DNA from: Rhodococcus triatomae | Lineage (GTDB): Bacteria > Actinomycetota > Actinomycetes > Mycobacteriales > Mycobacteriaceae | DNA length: 64,000 nt | Direction of reading: 5' to 3' | Assembly (NCBI RefSeq): GCF_014217785.1 | Contig: NZ_CP048814.1 | Span: 1,860,001-1,924,000, forward strand | Part shown: positions 49,896 to 58,008 of the stretch, in pieces | How the letters are laid out: each line of letters begins with the position of its first letter | Position numbering within the stretch: the stretch's first letter is position 1 | The notes under the pieces: generated by a model | Databases searched by the model: none | What the model saw: only the letters and a program-made list of their open reading frames with translations | Told to the model about the DNA's origin: nothing | Program-made: the position numbers and the translations under genes

Positions 49896-51595
49896 CGCAC
49901 CAGCAACTCCTGTGGCAGACCGGCGACGATGATCGCCTGGTTGTACTGACTCATCGTGTCGCCGTGGGTGTATTCGCTGTGCCCGGTCGAGGCCTTCCTG
50001 GACTCCCCGGGGAAATCACCGTGGGCCGGGATCATCCCTTCGTTGGTCGACAACCGCGTGAGCCCCTCCATCCCGTCCGGATTCGGGCCGAACCACCCCG
50101 TCCCGGCCACCTGGCTGCCGACGAAGTCTTCCTCCGCCTTGAGCAGGTACGCCTCACCCGAGGGAAGATTCATCTGCGGCACCCCGAACACGTCACCGTC
50201 TTCTGCATCGAGCCCGGGTGAGCCCATGAACACCGCCGCGTCCACGCCCGTCCCGTGCTGTAGCGCCTCGCTCGTGACCAACGAACCGTAGGAGTGTCCG
50301 ATCGCGGTCATTCGGGGGTCGTCCGTGCGGGATGTATCGACACCGTTGAGAAAGTCCTGCAGCTTCGGCGCGTTGTCGACCGCGTAGTGAGGAGATGACG
50401 CCTGTGCGAGATTCGACGGCGGTTCGTATCCCATCCAGGCGATCGTCGCGACGGTTTCCTCACCCCGACCTGCACGTTTCAGTTGTTCCTCGGTCTCGGC
50501 CTTCAGCCATCCCGTCTGCTCCACATAGGTCGGCAGGTCGTTGCCCTCGTTCGGCTTGTCCGCGACCGTGCCGCCCGTCCCGCCGACGAACACCGCGACG
50601 TGATCGGCGGTGTCGACATCGCCATGCGCCACTGCGGCTTTGGGAAACTCACCGGTCATATCCAGGAGCAGTAGTTGCCGGTCGTCCCGGGGCTGGCCGT
50701 ATCCGTCCAACATCTGATCCCTGATCGCGTCGAGGGCGGCCAACTTCTCGTTCGTCTGCGCCAGTCCCGCGTCGGCGTTACTGAAGGCACCACCGAAGAA
50801 GTTGTCGTCCAACTCTTTCTGGAGTTCGCGGGCCACCTGCTGGAGCCGCGCCTCTTCCGTCTCCAGAAGAGCCAGGTTCGCTTCGTTTCGCGCCGCCGCG
50901 GGTATTCCGTCGAGATTTCCCACCATCGCGGGATGCTGCTCGAGGATCTCGGCGCGCTGCTCGTCGGTCAGGGCGCGCCACCAGGCCGAGTTGTCGGCGG
51001 GCGACCCGTCGGCCGGCGGGTCCAGGCGTGACAGGCGGCCCTGGTCTTCGCCCGCCCGTGCCGCCTCCTCCGCCGTCGAGGCCCCACGGTCGTCGATCTT
51101 CCCGTCCGCGGCCGCACGCAGCACCTTCTCGGCGTCCGTCTCGATGTCGGTACCGGTCCGGACGATTTGCTCCACCCGATCCGTCAGTTCGACCTTCATC
51201 CGGTCGTGGTCGGACAGCTCCTCCGCCGACAGGCCCGACCGGTCGGTGATCAGATCGGCGACGGTGTTGTCCGGACGAATCTCGAACCGGTAGGACGATG
51301 CGAGGTAATCCGCCTCGGACAGGGCGCCTTTCAGCGCCTCTACCGATGATTCGGTGTCGATCGCGAGTCGGCGGACAGCCCCGACCGCCGCGGCCTTGTC
51401 GGTGACGTCGTCGCGGACACGGACGAAGTCCCGGCGAGCCGCGTCGCCGGCGTCGCCTTCCCAGCCGTTCAGCTCGCCGATGGAACCCAGTTGGGCATCG
51501 AGTTCCGTCAACGTGTCCGCACGCCTCGTCAACGCGGTGACGAGCGAATCGAGAGCCCCCAGATCCCACTCTCGGATTTCCCCGATGGAAACCAC
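49892..51595 (-). CDS. DUF1023 alpha/beta hydrolase with WXG-like N-terminus
   Basis: 567 aa. Residues 1-~110 are helical and WXG100-like (VSIGEIREWDLGALDSLVTALTRRAD... LNGWEGDAGDAAR, with a W-x-G turn). A long helical linker leads to a C-terminal DUF1023 hydrolase with VAVFVGGTGG, the nucleophile AIGHSYGSLVTSEAL (Ser near 434) and a late His in GHSEYTHGD. Such proteins sit with type VII secretion genes and are probably exported esterases. GTG 51595 fits a GGGGGG ribosome site. Divergent from a WXG-like gene; the next gene is a coupled lipoprotein. Confidence 0.83.
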   Translation of the reverse strand: MVSIGEIREWDLGALDSLVTALTRRADTLTELDAQLGSIGELNGWEGDAGDAARRDFVRVRDDVTDKAAAVGAVRRLAIDTESSVEALKGALSEADYLASSYRFEIRPDNTVADLITDRSGLSAEELSDHDRMKVELTDRVEQIVRTGTDIETDAEKVLRAAADGKIDDRGASTAEEAARAGEDQGRLSRLDPPADGSPADNSAWWRALTDEQRAEILEQHPAMVGNLDGIPAAARNEANLALLETEEARLQQVARELQKELDDNFFGGAFSNADAGLAQTNEKLAALDAIRDQMLDGYGQPRDDRQLLLLDMTGEFPKAAVAHGDVDTADHVAVFVGGTGGTVADKPNEGNDLPTYVEQTGWLKAETEEQLKRAGRGEETVATIAWMGYEPPSNLAQASSPHYAVDNAPKLQDFLNGVDTSRTDDPRMTAIGHSYGSLVTSEALQHGTGVDAAVFMGSPGLDAEDGDVFGVPQMNLPSGEAYLLKAEEDFVGSQVAGTGWFGPNPDGMEGLTRLSTNEGMIPAHGDFPGESRKASTGHSEYTHGDTMSQYNQAIIVAGLPQELLVR

Positions 51596-51679
51596 CACAC
51601 CCCCCTGGTCGTGATCAGTGGAGGTACCGTACCAGTGCAGACAGGGGCCGACACCGGTCACCGATTCGGGGGGAGAATC

Positions 51680-51988
51680 ATGACGAACGGCATGCGGATC
51701 GACGTTCCGAGCACCCAGGGCGACGCCCAGAGGTTGACGGATCTGTCGAACCGGACACGGAGCGACCTGTCCGGCAATGCAGGCGCCCTGACAGGGCTGC
51801 CGCACTCGTTCGCCGGCGTCGCTCGGAGCGCCTACGGCACGACGATCGAACGCTGGGCCGCCGACGACGATGCCCTGTGCACGAATCTCGACAGGCTCGC
51901 CGGGACGATTCGCCGAGCAGTCGTCGAGTACGAGGCGCAGGAGGCCCGCACCGAAGGTGACGTCGGCGATCTCGCGAAACGGGTCTGA
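51680..51988 (+). CDS. small WXG100-like helical protein
   Basis: 102 aa. Helical, with TQGDAQRLTDLSNRTRSDLSGNAGALTGLPHSF in the first half and ERWAADDDALCTNLDRLAGTIRRAVVEYEAQEARTEGDV in the second. The turn region lacks the exact W-x-G, and no signal peptide is present. ATG with GGGGGGAG. Divergent from the DUF1023 hydrolase across 84 bp. Size and context suggest a type VII-exported partner of the hydrolase's N-terminal domain. Confidence 0.65.
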   Translation: MTNGMRIDVPSTQGDAQRLTDLSNRTRSDLSGNAGALTGLPHSFAGVARSAYGTTIERWAADDDALCTNLDRLAGTIRRAVVEYEAQEARTEGDVGDLAKRV

Positions 51989-52027
51989 CGTTCGGGACCG
52001 GCCGCGGGTGTGAGGCACCATGGCCCC

Positions 52028-52555
52028 ATGACGACTGAACGACTCGAGGTCCAGCGCGCCGTGGCCGCGCCGCCGTCGACGATCTTCGACATCCTCCGCA
52101 CCCCTGCCGGTCACGTGGCGATCGATTCGTCCGGAATGCTCATGTCCGCCGACGGCGACCCGGTGACGGCCGCGGGCGACAGCTTCGTCGTCCACATGGA
52201 TCGTGAAGCGCTCAACGACTTTCCGCTCGGTCTCTACGACGTGACGGTGACCATCGAGACGTACGTTCCCGAACGGGAAATCGCCTGGAGCGTCATCGGG
52301 CAGATCAAGCCCCCGATCGGGCACGTGTTCGGCTACCGGCTCGAACCGCTCCCCGTGAACGGCACCGCCTCGACAGACGCCGCCCCGGGCACGTTGGTCA
52401 CCTCGTATTACGACTGGTCCGGCATCGACCCGGTGTGGCGAGAGGCCGGCATCTTCCCGGTGATCTCCGAGAACGCGCTGCGGGCGACCCTCGGCATCCT
52501 CGCCCGCACGGCCGCACCGGGTCGGGCCCGGCCAGATCACACCACCGGATCCTGA
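52028..52555 (+). CDS. SRPBCC-family protein
   Basis: 175 aa. EVQRAVAAPPSTIFDILRTPAGHVAIDSSG is the START-like opening of polyketide cyclase/dehydrase-like proteins, and DYDWSG-type YYDWSGIDPVWREAG lies near the end of the cavity strands. It binds a hydrophobic ligand in a deep pocket; the ligand is unknown. ATG 52028. It is followed by a hairpin repeat and the convergent GtrA gene, with no operon partner. Confidence 0.82.
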   Translation: MTTERLEVQRAVAAPPSTIFDILRTPAGHVAIDSSGMLMSADGDPVTAAGDSFVVHMDREALNDFPLGLYDVTVTIETYVPEREIAWSVIGQIKPPIGHVFGYRLEPLPVNGTASTDAAPGTLVTSYYDWSGIDPVWREAGIFPVISENALRATLGILARTAAPGRARPDHTTGS

Positions 52556-52569
52556 CCGGTGATCTCGCC

Positions 52570-52620
52570 GGATGAATGGCGCTTTCATCGCCTCTGAGGG
52601 GATGAAAGTGCCATTCATCC
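52570..52620. repeat. 51-bp hairpin with near-perfect 20-bp arms
   Basis: The left arm 52570-52589 and right arm 52601-52620 match at 19 of 20 paired positions, with an 11-bp loop. It occupies the gap between two convergent genes, so a bidirectional terminator or a mobile REP-like element are both possible. No second copy was found in the window. Confidence 0.8.
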
Positions 52621-52635
52621 CCTCGCGTGCACGGG

Positions 52636-53160
52636 TCAGTGGATCTTGAAGATCACCGCGCGCTGCACGACGAAGTTGATGACCGTCGCGGTGCCCTGAG
52701 CGACGACGAACGCCAGCGGCAGCCGCCACCACTCGTCCGCCAGCGCGTGATACAGCGCCCAGTTGATGCCGACCTGCACGGCGAACGTCACCGCATAGAG
52801 GATGACGACGGCGACGAACCGGGCGGTGCTCGGTTCGGCGCGGAAGGTCCAACGGCGGTTGATCAGGTACGCCGTCGTGGTTCCGGCGATGAAGCTGAGG
52901 CCCTTGGCGATGTTGACCGGCAGGCCGACGACCACCAGCAACAGGAGGTAGAGCCCGAAGTCCACGACCGCGGACACGCCACCGGTGACGACGAACCGGA
53001 CTGCCTGGGTCTTCAGGTCGAGCGCATCGTCCGCAATGTTCTCGGAGACCGGAAGGGCCGGCGGCAGCGGTACGTGCGCCTCCAACTCGTCGGGGTCCGG
53101 CCGATCCGCCCCGGAAGGATCGGTTCCGTCGAGGTGGCTGCTGGCATGGGCATCGGACAC
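52636..53160 (-). CDS. GtrA-family protein, Rv3789-like
   Basis: 174 aa from GTG 53160 (GTG 53178 possible). About 55 polar residues are followed by four helices: [74 protein letters not shown] and [24 protein letters not shown]. The position next to dprE1 is that of Rv3789, implicated in decaprenyl-phosphoryl-arabinose handling or recruitment of AftA. Here it is divergent from dprE1, not in line with it. Distinct from the GtrA at 42795. Confidence 0.88.
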   Translation of the reverse strand: MSDAHASSHLDGTDPSGADRPDPDELEAHVPLPPALPVSENIADDALDLKTQAVRFVVTGGVSAVVDFGLYLLLLVVVGLPVNIAKGLSFIAGTTTAYLINRRWTFRAEPSTARFVAVVILYAVTFAVQVGINWALYHALADEWWRLPLAFVVAQGTATVINFVVQRAVIFKIH

Positions 53161-53259
53161 GTAGACGAGGGTAACCACCCACCCCGCGGCCGCGTGCGCA
53201 CCCGGTGTGGGTCACGAGGCCGTAGGTCACCCCGGTACCGCCAGGTAACCTCTATCCCG

Positions 53260-54696
53260 ATGTCCACGACAGCAGAAGAGACGCCGCTCCCGGCGCTCGA
53301 CACCCAGCCCCGCAGCCTCACCGGGTGGGGACGGACCGCGCACACCATGGCGCAGGTCCTGTCCACCCCCGACGTCGAGGTGATCGCTCAGGCGGTCGCC
53401 GAGGTGGCGGACCACAACAACTCCAAGCCGGCCCACCTGCGGCGGGGCGTCATCGCCCGCGGCCTCGGGCGGTCCTACGGTGACGTCGCACAGAATGCCG
53501 GTGGCCTGGTCATCGACATGAACGCGCTGGACCGGATCCACCGGATCGACCGGGACACCGGCCTGGTCGAGGTGGACGGGGGCGTCAACCTGGATCAGTT
53601 GATGAAGGCCGCGCTGCCGTTCGGACTGTGGGTTCCGGTGTTGCCGGGCACCCGGCAGGTCACCGTCGGCGGTGCCATCGCCAACGACATCCACGGCAAG
53701 AACCATCACAGCGCCGGCAGCTTCGGCGACCACGTCGTGTCGATGGAACTGCTCACCGCGGACGGCAAGGTGCGCAAGCTCACCCCCAAGGGTGGACGCA
53801 ACGATCCGAAGGGCGCGCTGTTCTGGGCGACCGTCGGTGGCATCGGCCTCACCGGCATCATCCTGCGGGCGACCATCAAGATGACGCCGACCGAGACGGC
53901 GTACTTCATCGCCGACGGCGATGTGACCCGGACGCTGGACGAGACCATCGCGCTGCACAGCGACGGCACCGAGGACAACTACGAGTACTCGAGCGCCTGG
54001 TTCGACGCGATCTCGGCACCCCCGAAGACGGGCCGCGCCGCGGTCTCGCGGGGATCGCTCGCCACGCTGGACCAGTTGCCGAAGAAGCTGCAGAAGAACC
54101 CGCTCAAGTTCGATGCGCCGCAACTGCTGGACTTCCCGGACCTGTTCCCCAACGGACTGGCCAACAAGTACACCTTCGGCCCCATCGGCGAACTCTGGTA
54201 CCGCAAGTCGGGCACCTACCGGGGCAAGGTCCAGAATCTGACGCAGTTCTACCACCCGCTGGACATGTTCGGGGACTGGAACCGCGCGTACGGATCGAAG
54301 GGCTTCCTGCAGTACCAGTTCGTCGTCCCCACCGAGGCCGTCGACGAGTTCAAGGCCATCATCCGCGACATCCAGGCGTCCGGGCACTACTCGTTCCTCA
54401 ACGTCTTCAAGCTGTTCGGTGAGGGCAACCAGGCTCCGCTGAGCTTCCCGATGCGCGGCTGGAACATCGCCGTCGACTTCCCCATCGTCTCGGGTCTGGG
54501 CGAGTTGGTGAACGAACTGGACGCTCGCGTCCTCGAGTTCGGTGGACGCCTCTACACGGCGAAGGACTCGCGCACCTCCGCGGAGACCTTCCACGCCATG
54601 TACCCGCGCATCGACGAGTGGCTCGCCACCCGGCGAAAGTACGACCCGCACAACGTCTTCGCCTCCGATATGTCCAGAAGGTTGGAACTGCAGTGA
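53260..54696 (+). CDS. dprE1: decaprenylphosphoryl-ribose 2-oxidase DprE1
   Basis: 478 aa (M. tuberculosis 461). FAD-dependent; oxidises decaprenyl-P-ribose to the 2-keto form. FAD-binding features are [44 protein letters not shown] and [13 protein letters not shown]. The C-terminal cap has [29 protein letters not shown] and ends [16 protein letters not shown]. The codon at 54469-54471 (residue 404) is Ala in the place of the Cys387 that benzothiazinones modify in M. tuberculosis. ATG 53260. The dprE2 GTG overlaps its stop. Confidence 0.96.
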   Translation: MSTTAEETPLPALDTQPRSLTGWGRTAHTMAQVLSTPDVEVIAQAVAEVADHNNSKPAHLRRGVIARGLGRSYGDVAQNAGGLVIDMNALDRIHRIDRDTGLVEVDGGVNLDQLMKAALPFGLWVPVLPGTRQVTVGGAIANDIHGKNHHSAGSFGDHVVSMELLTADGKVRKLTPKGGRNDPKGALFWATVGGIGLTGIILRATIKMTPTETAYFIADGDVTRTLDETIALHSDGTEDNYEYSSAWFDAISAPPKTGRAAVSRGSLATLDQLPKKLQKNPLKFDAPQLLDFPDLFPNGLANKYTFGPIGELWYRKSGTYRGKVQNLTQFYHPLDMFGDWNRAYGSKGFLQYQFVVPTEAVDEFKAIIRDIQASGHYSFLNVFKLFGEGNQAPLSFPMRGWNIAVDFPIVSGLGELVNELDARVLEFGGRLYTAKDSRTSAETFHAMYPRIDEWLATRRKYDPHNVFASDMSRRLELQ

Positions 54697-55454
54697 TCAA
54701 TGCCGTGGGCAATCCCCAGACCCTGCTGCTGCTGGGCGGCACCTCCGAGATCGGCCTGGCCATCTGCACGGAGTACCTGAAGAAGGCTCCGCTACGGGTG
54801 ATCCTGGCGGCCCTGCCGGGTGACCCGCTCCGCGAGAAGGCGGTCGCCCAACTCCGGGAAGCGGGCGCCACCCGGGTCGACATCGTCGACTTCGACGCGC
54901 TCGACACCGACAGCCACCCGAAGGTGATCGACGAGGCGTTCAGCGCCGGCGACGTGGACGTCGCGATCGTCGCGTTCGCACTCGACGGCGACGCCGAGGA
55001 ACTGTGGCAGAACCAGGCCAAGGCCGTCCGGGTCGCCGAGATCAACTACACGGCCGCCGTCTCGGTCGGCGTCCTGGTCGGCGAGAAGCTGAAGAAGCAG
55101 GGCTACGGGCAGATCATCGCGATGTCCTCGGTCGCGGGTGAACGAGTGCGCCGCTCCAACTTCGTCTACGGATCCACCAAGGCGGGCCTCGACGGTTTCT
55201 ACCTCGGGCTCGGCGAGGCGCTGCGGCCCTTCGGCCCCCGGGTCCTCGTCATCCGCCCCGGGATGGTCCGCACCCGGTTCAGCGCCCACGTCGACGACGC
55301 GCCGCTGACCGTGAACAAGGAGGACGTCGCCGCCCTCGCGGTGCGCTCCGCCGAGAAGGGCAAGGAACTCGTCTGGGCTCCGGCACCGTTCCGGTACGTG
55401 ATGATGATCCTGCGACACGTCCCTCGGAAGATCTTCCGCAAGCTGCCGATCTGA
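54693..55454 (+). CDS. dprE2: decaprenylphosphoryl-2-keto-ribose reductase DprE2
   Basis: 253 aa [26 protein letters not shown] binds NAD(P). IVDFDALD follows, and the catalytic set is [34 protein letters not shown] (Ser, Tyr, Lys) with [11 protein letters not shown] after it. With DprE1 it epimerises decaprenyl-P-ribose to decaprenyl-P-arabinose, the sole arabinose donor of the wall. GTG overlaps the dprE1 stop (GTGA). Confidence 0.96.
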   Translation: MINAVGNPQTLLLLGGTSEIGLAICTEYLKKAPLRVILAALPGDPLREKAVAQLREAGATRVDIVDFDALDTDSHPKVIDEAFSAGDVDVAIVAFALDGDAEELWQNQAKAVRVAEINYTAAVSVGVLVGEKLKKQGYGQIIAMSSVAGERVRRSNFVYGSTKAGLDGFYLGLGEALRPFGPRVLVIRPGMVRTRFSAHVDDAPLTVNKEDVAALAVRSAEKGKELVWAPAPFRYVMMILRHVPRKIFRKLPI

Positions 55455-55474
55455 CCGGTCGCCACACGATCGAC

Positions 55475-55505
55475 CTGCCGCGCCGGGGTTCTCCCGGCGC
55501 GGCAG
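55475..55505. terminator. 13-bp perfect hairpin between dprE2 and aftA
   Basis: CTGCCGCGCCGGG (55475-55487) pairs exactly with 55493-55505 around GTTCT. It is 21 bp past the dprE2 stop and 59 bp before the aftA start. Only a weak T stretch follows, so it may be a partial terminator. Confidence 0.7.
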
Positions 55506-55563
55506 TGTCGTCTTCGGAACGGCCTCGCCCTGGGCGGACCACCGGCCCCCCTATGCTCGGAGA

Positions 55564-57483
55564 GTGCTCGCGACCACCTCACCCGATCCGGCCACCGCAT
55601 CGACGACCACGCCGTGGATACGCGCAGCGTCCACGATGGGGCACCTCGCCGCCGCCGCCGCCGTCGCGACGTTCGTCGCCGTCGTCGGATTGTTCGCGTT
55701 CGGCCGGGTGAACTGGCCGGCGTTCAACTCCTCGAACGTCACCCAGGCGATCACCACCGTCGGCCAGGTGGTCACCCTCGCCGGGATCGCCGGGGCCGTC
55801 CTGCTGATCCGCGCCCACCGGGCACCGTGGGTCGCCCGGATCCTGTCCTGGGCGAGCCTGTCCGGATTCGTGACGGTGACGCTCGGGATGCCACTGGCAG
55901 CCACGAAGCTGTACCTGCACGGGATCTCGGTGGATCAGGAGTTCCGCACCCAGTACCTCACCCGGCTCACGGACAGCGCGGCGCTGCGGGACATGAACTA
56001 CGCCGACCTGCCGCCGTACTACCCGGCCGGCTGGTTCTGGATCGGCGGACGCGTCGCGAATGTGTTCGGGCTCGACGGGTGGGAAGCCTTCAAGCCCTAC
56101 GCGATCGGTTCGCTCGCCGTCGCGGCCGTGGTGGGCCTGGTGCTCTGGACGGAGCTCGTGCGGCACGACTGGGCGGTGCTCGCGGCCACCGCGACCGCCG
56201 CACTGACCGTGACCTACGCCTCACCCGAGGCGTACGGGGCCGTGATCATCCTGCTCGCCGGTCCCGGGCTGCTACTCGCCTGGGGTGCACTGCACCGGCG
56301 TGACCCGCGAGCCGGCTGGGGAGCCGTGGTCGGCACCGGCCTCTTCCTCGGCCTGGCGGCCACCTTCTACACCCTCTACCTCGGCTGGGCCGCCTTCACG
56401 GTGGTGCTGATGGCGCTGCTCGCCGCCTGGCTCTCGGTACGCGAAACCCGTTCGTGGCGGGCGATTCTCGTTCCGGCGTTGCGCCTCGTCGTGATCGCCG
56501 CGATCTCCGGTCTGCTCGCCCTCGTCGTCTGGCTGCCCTACCTCCTCGAGGCGCTGCGCGGAGGCACCGCCACGAGCGGCACCGCGACGCACTATCTTCC
56601 CGAATCCGGAGCCGTCCTCCCCCTGCCGATGGTGCATTTCTCCCTCACCGGCGCGCTGTGCCTGCTCGGCACGCTGTGGCTGGTCTCCCGGGCGTGGTCC
56701 TCGCGGCGGGCTCAGGCCCTCGGCGTCGGGGTCGTCGCGATCTACCTGTGGTGTCTGCTGTCGATGGCGTTCACGGTGGCCGGCGGGACCCTGCTGTCCT
56801 TCCGCCTGGAACCGGTACTGATCGCCCTCCTCGGCGCGGCCGGAGTGTTCGGCTTCATCGAGTTCGCCGGTTGGATCGTGCTCGCGACCAGCGAGAATCC
56901 TCGGGTCAAGGCGGCCCTCGTCGCGGTCGGCGTCGTCGGGGCGCTCGCGTTCGTCCAGGACACGCCCCGATTCCTCGCTCCCGACATCACCATCGCCTAC
57001 ACCGACACCGACGGTGACGGGGTACGCGCCGACCAGCGACCGCCGGGAGCCGCGTCCTACTACCGTGACGTCGACGCGATCCTGCAACAGCAGATACCCC
57101 GGCCGCGCGACGAGACCGTCGTTCTCACCGCCGACACCAGCTTCCTCAGCTACCACCCCTACCTCGGTTTCCAGGCGCTCACCTCGCACTACGCCAATCC
57201 ACTCGCGGACTTCGCGGGCCGGGCCGCGGCGATCGGCGAATGGAGTGAGCTCGAGAGCACCGACGAACTCGTCGACGCGCTCGATTCGCTGCCGTGGCGG
57301 GCGCCGGACGCCTTCGTCTTCCGCCGTTCCCCCGAGGGGTACACCCTGCGGCTCGCCGAGGACGTCTACCCGAACGACCCGAACGTGCGGCGCTACACCG
57401 TCACGTTCGACGAGCGCCTGTTCGACGGCCCGCGCTTCACCGTGACGGAGACCGGCCCGTTCGTCGTGGTCACCCGGGAGTGA
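55564..57483 (+). CDS. aftA: galactan 5-O-arabinofuranosyltransferase AftA
   Basis: 639 aa. About 11-13 membrane helices (residues ~20-450) are followed by an outer domain. The early family phrases are DMNYADLPPYYPAGWFWIGGRVANV and GWEAFKPYAIGSLAV, the AftA signature region after helix 4. It adds the first arabinofuranose to galactan using decaprenyl-P-arabinose on the outer face, opening arabinan synthesis. GTG 55564. Between dprE2 and the Emb genes as in M. tuberculosis. Confidence 0.92.
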   Translation: MLATTSPDPATASTTTPWIRAASTMGHLAAAAAVATFVAVVGLFAFGRVNWPAFNSSNVTQAITTVGQVVTLAGIAGAVLLIRAHRAPWVARILSWASLSGFVTVTLGMPLAATKLYLHGISVDQEFRTQYLTRLTDSAALRDMNYADLPPYYPAGWFWIGGRVANVFGLDGWEAFKPYAIGSLAVAAVVGLVLWTELVRHDWAVLAATATAALTVTYASPEAYGAVIILLAGPGLLLAWGALHRRDPRAGWGAVVGTGLFLGLAATFYTLYLGWAAFTVVLMALLAAWLSVRETRSWRAILVPALRLVVIAAISGLLALVVWLPYLLEALRGGTATSGTATHYLPESGAVLPLPMVHFSLTGALCLLGTLWLVSRAWSSRRAQALGVGVVAIYLWCLLSMAFTVAGGTLLSFRLEPVLIALLGAAGVFGFIEFAGWIVLATSENPRVKAALVAVGVVGALAFVQDTPRFLAPDITIAYTDTDGDGVRADQRPPGAASYYRDVDAILQQQIPRPRDETVVLTADTSFLSYHPYLGFQALTSHYANPLADFAGRAAAIGEWSELESTDELVDALDSLPWRAPDAFVFRRSPEGYTLRLAEDVYPNDPNVRRYTVTFDERLFDGPRFTVTETGPFVVVTRE

Positions 57484-57526
57484 ACGACCTCCACCCGGAG
57501 GTCGGGGAAACACACCGACAGAACGT

Positions 57527-57543
57527 CGAATTGTGACAATTCG
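57527..57543. promoter_or_regulatory. 17-bp palindrome, candidate operator
   Basis: CGAATTGT-G-ACAATTCG, perfect around a single central base, in the AT-rich 161-bp gap before a small membrane gene. Could be an operator or promoter element of that gene. Confidence 0.45.
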
Positions 57544-57644
57544 CAGCAAACCGGTCGGTTTTCGGCGTTTAATCGTGATGTGACTCGGGCATTCTCTGTC
57601 CGGCACACGAGTGGGAACCTCCACGAGGTAGGGCAGGAGTGATC

Positions 57645-57908
57645 ATGAAGCATCCGGCACGCCCCGACGAATCCGAATACCTCCTCGGTACCACCGGCGG
57701 ACATCTCGCCGTCAGTACCGGCCTCATCGTCACCGTCGGCGCCATCTCCGCGGTGTTCGCGGGCATCTGGATCGTGATGGCCGTAGCCGCCACACTCGCC
57801 GGGCTCTGGCTGGGCGGACACGGCATCGCCCACCTCGTCCACGCCCGCCCCCGCCTCACCGTGCCCGCCCCGGCGCGCGACCACCGGCATCTCCCCCACG
57901 CGGCCTGA
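57645..57908 (+). CDS. small two-helix membrane protein
   Basis: 87 aa from ATG 57645 (AGGAG 5 nt upstream; GTG 57639 also possible). A polar start with SEYLLGTTGGHLAVSTG precedes two helices (LIVTVGAISAVFAGIWIVMAV; TLAGLWLGGHGIAHLVHA) and a His/Pro-rich tail (DHRHLPHAA). No family is recognised. It lies between aftA and a GT-C-like gene in the arabinan block; a role there is only positional inference. Confidence 0.6.
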   Translation: MKHPARPDESEYLLGTTGGHLAVSTGLIVTVGAISAVFAGIWIVMAVAATLAGLWLGGHGIAHLVHARPRLTVPAPARDHRHLPHAA

Positions 57909-58008
57909 CCCTCCTCCCGCCGCCTCGGGACGGCACAGGAAGCGCTCAGGGCCCTTCGGTACCCTCGACCGAATTGTGTCCGACGAGGGAATCCGGAGGT
58001 GCGGCTGA

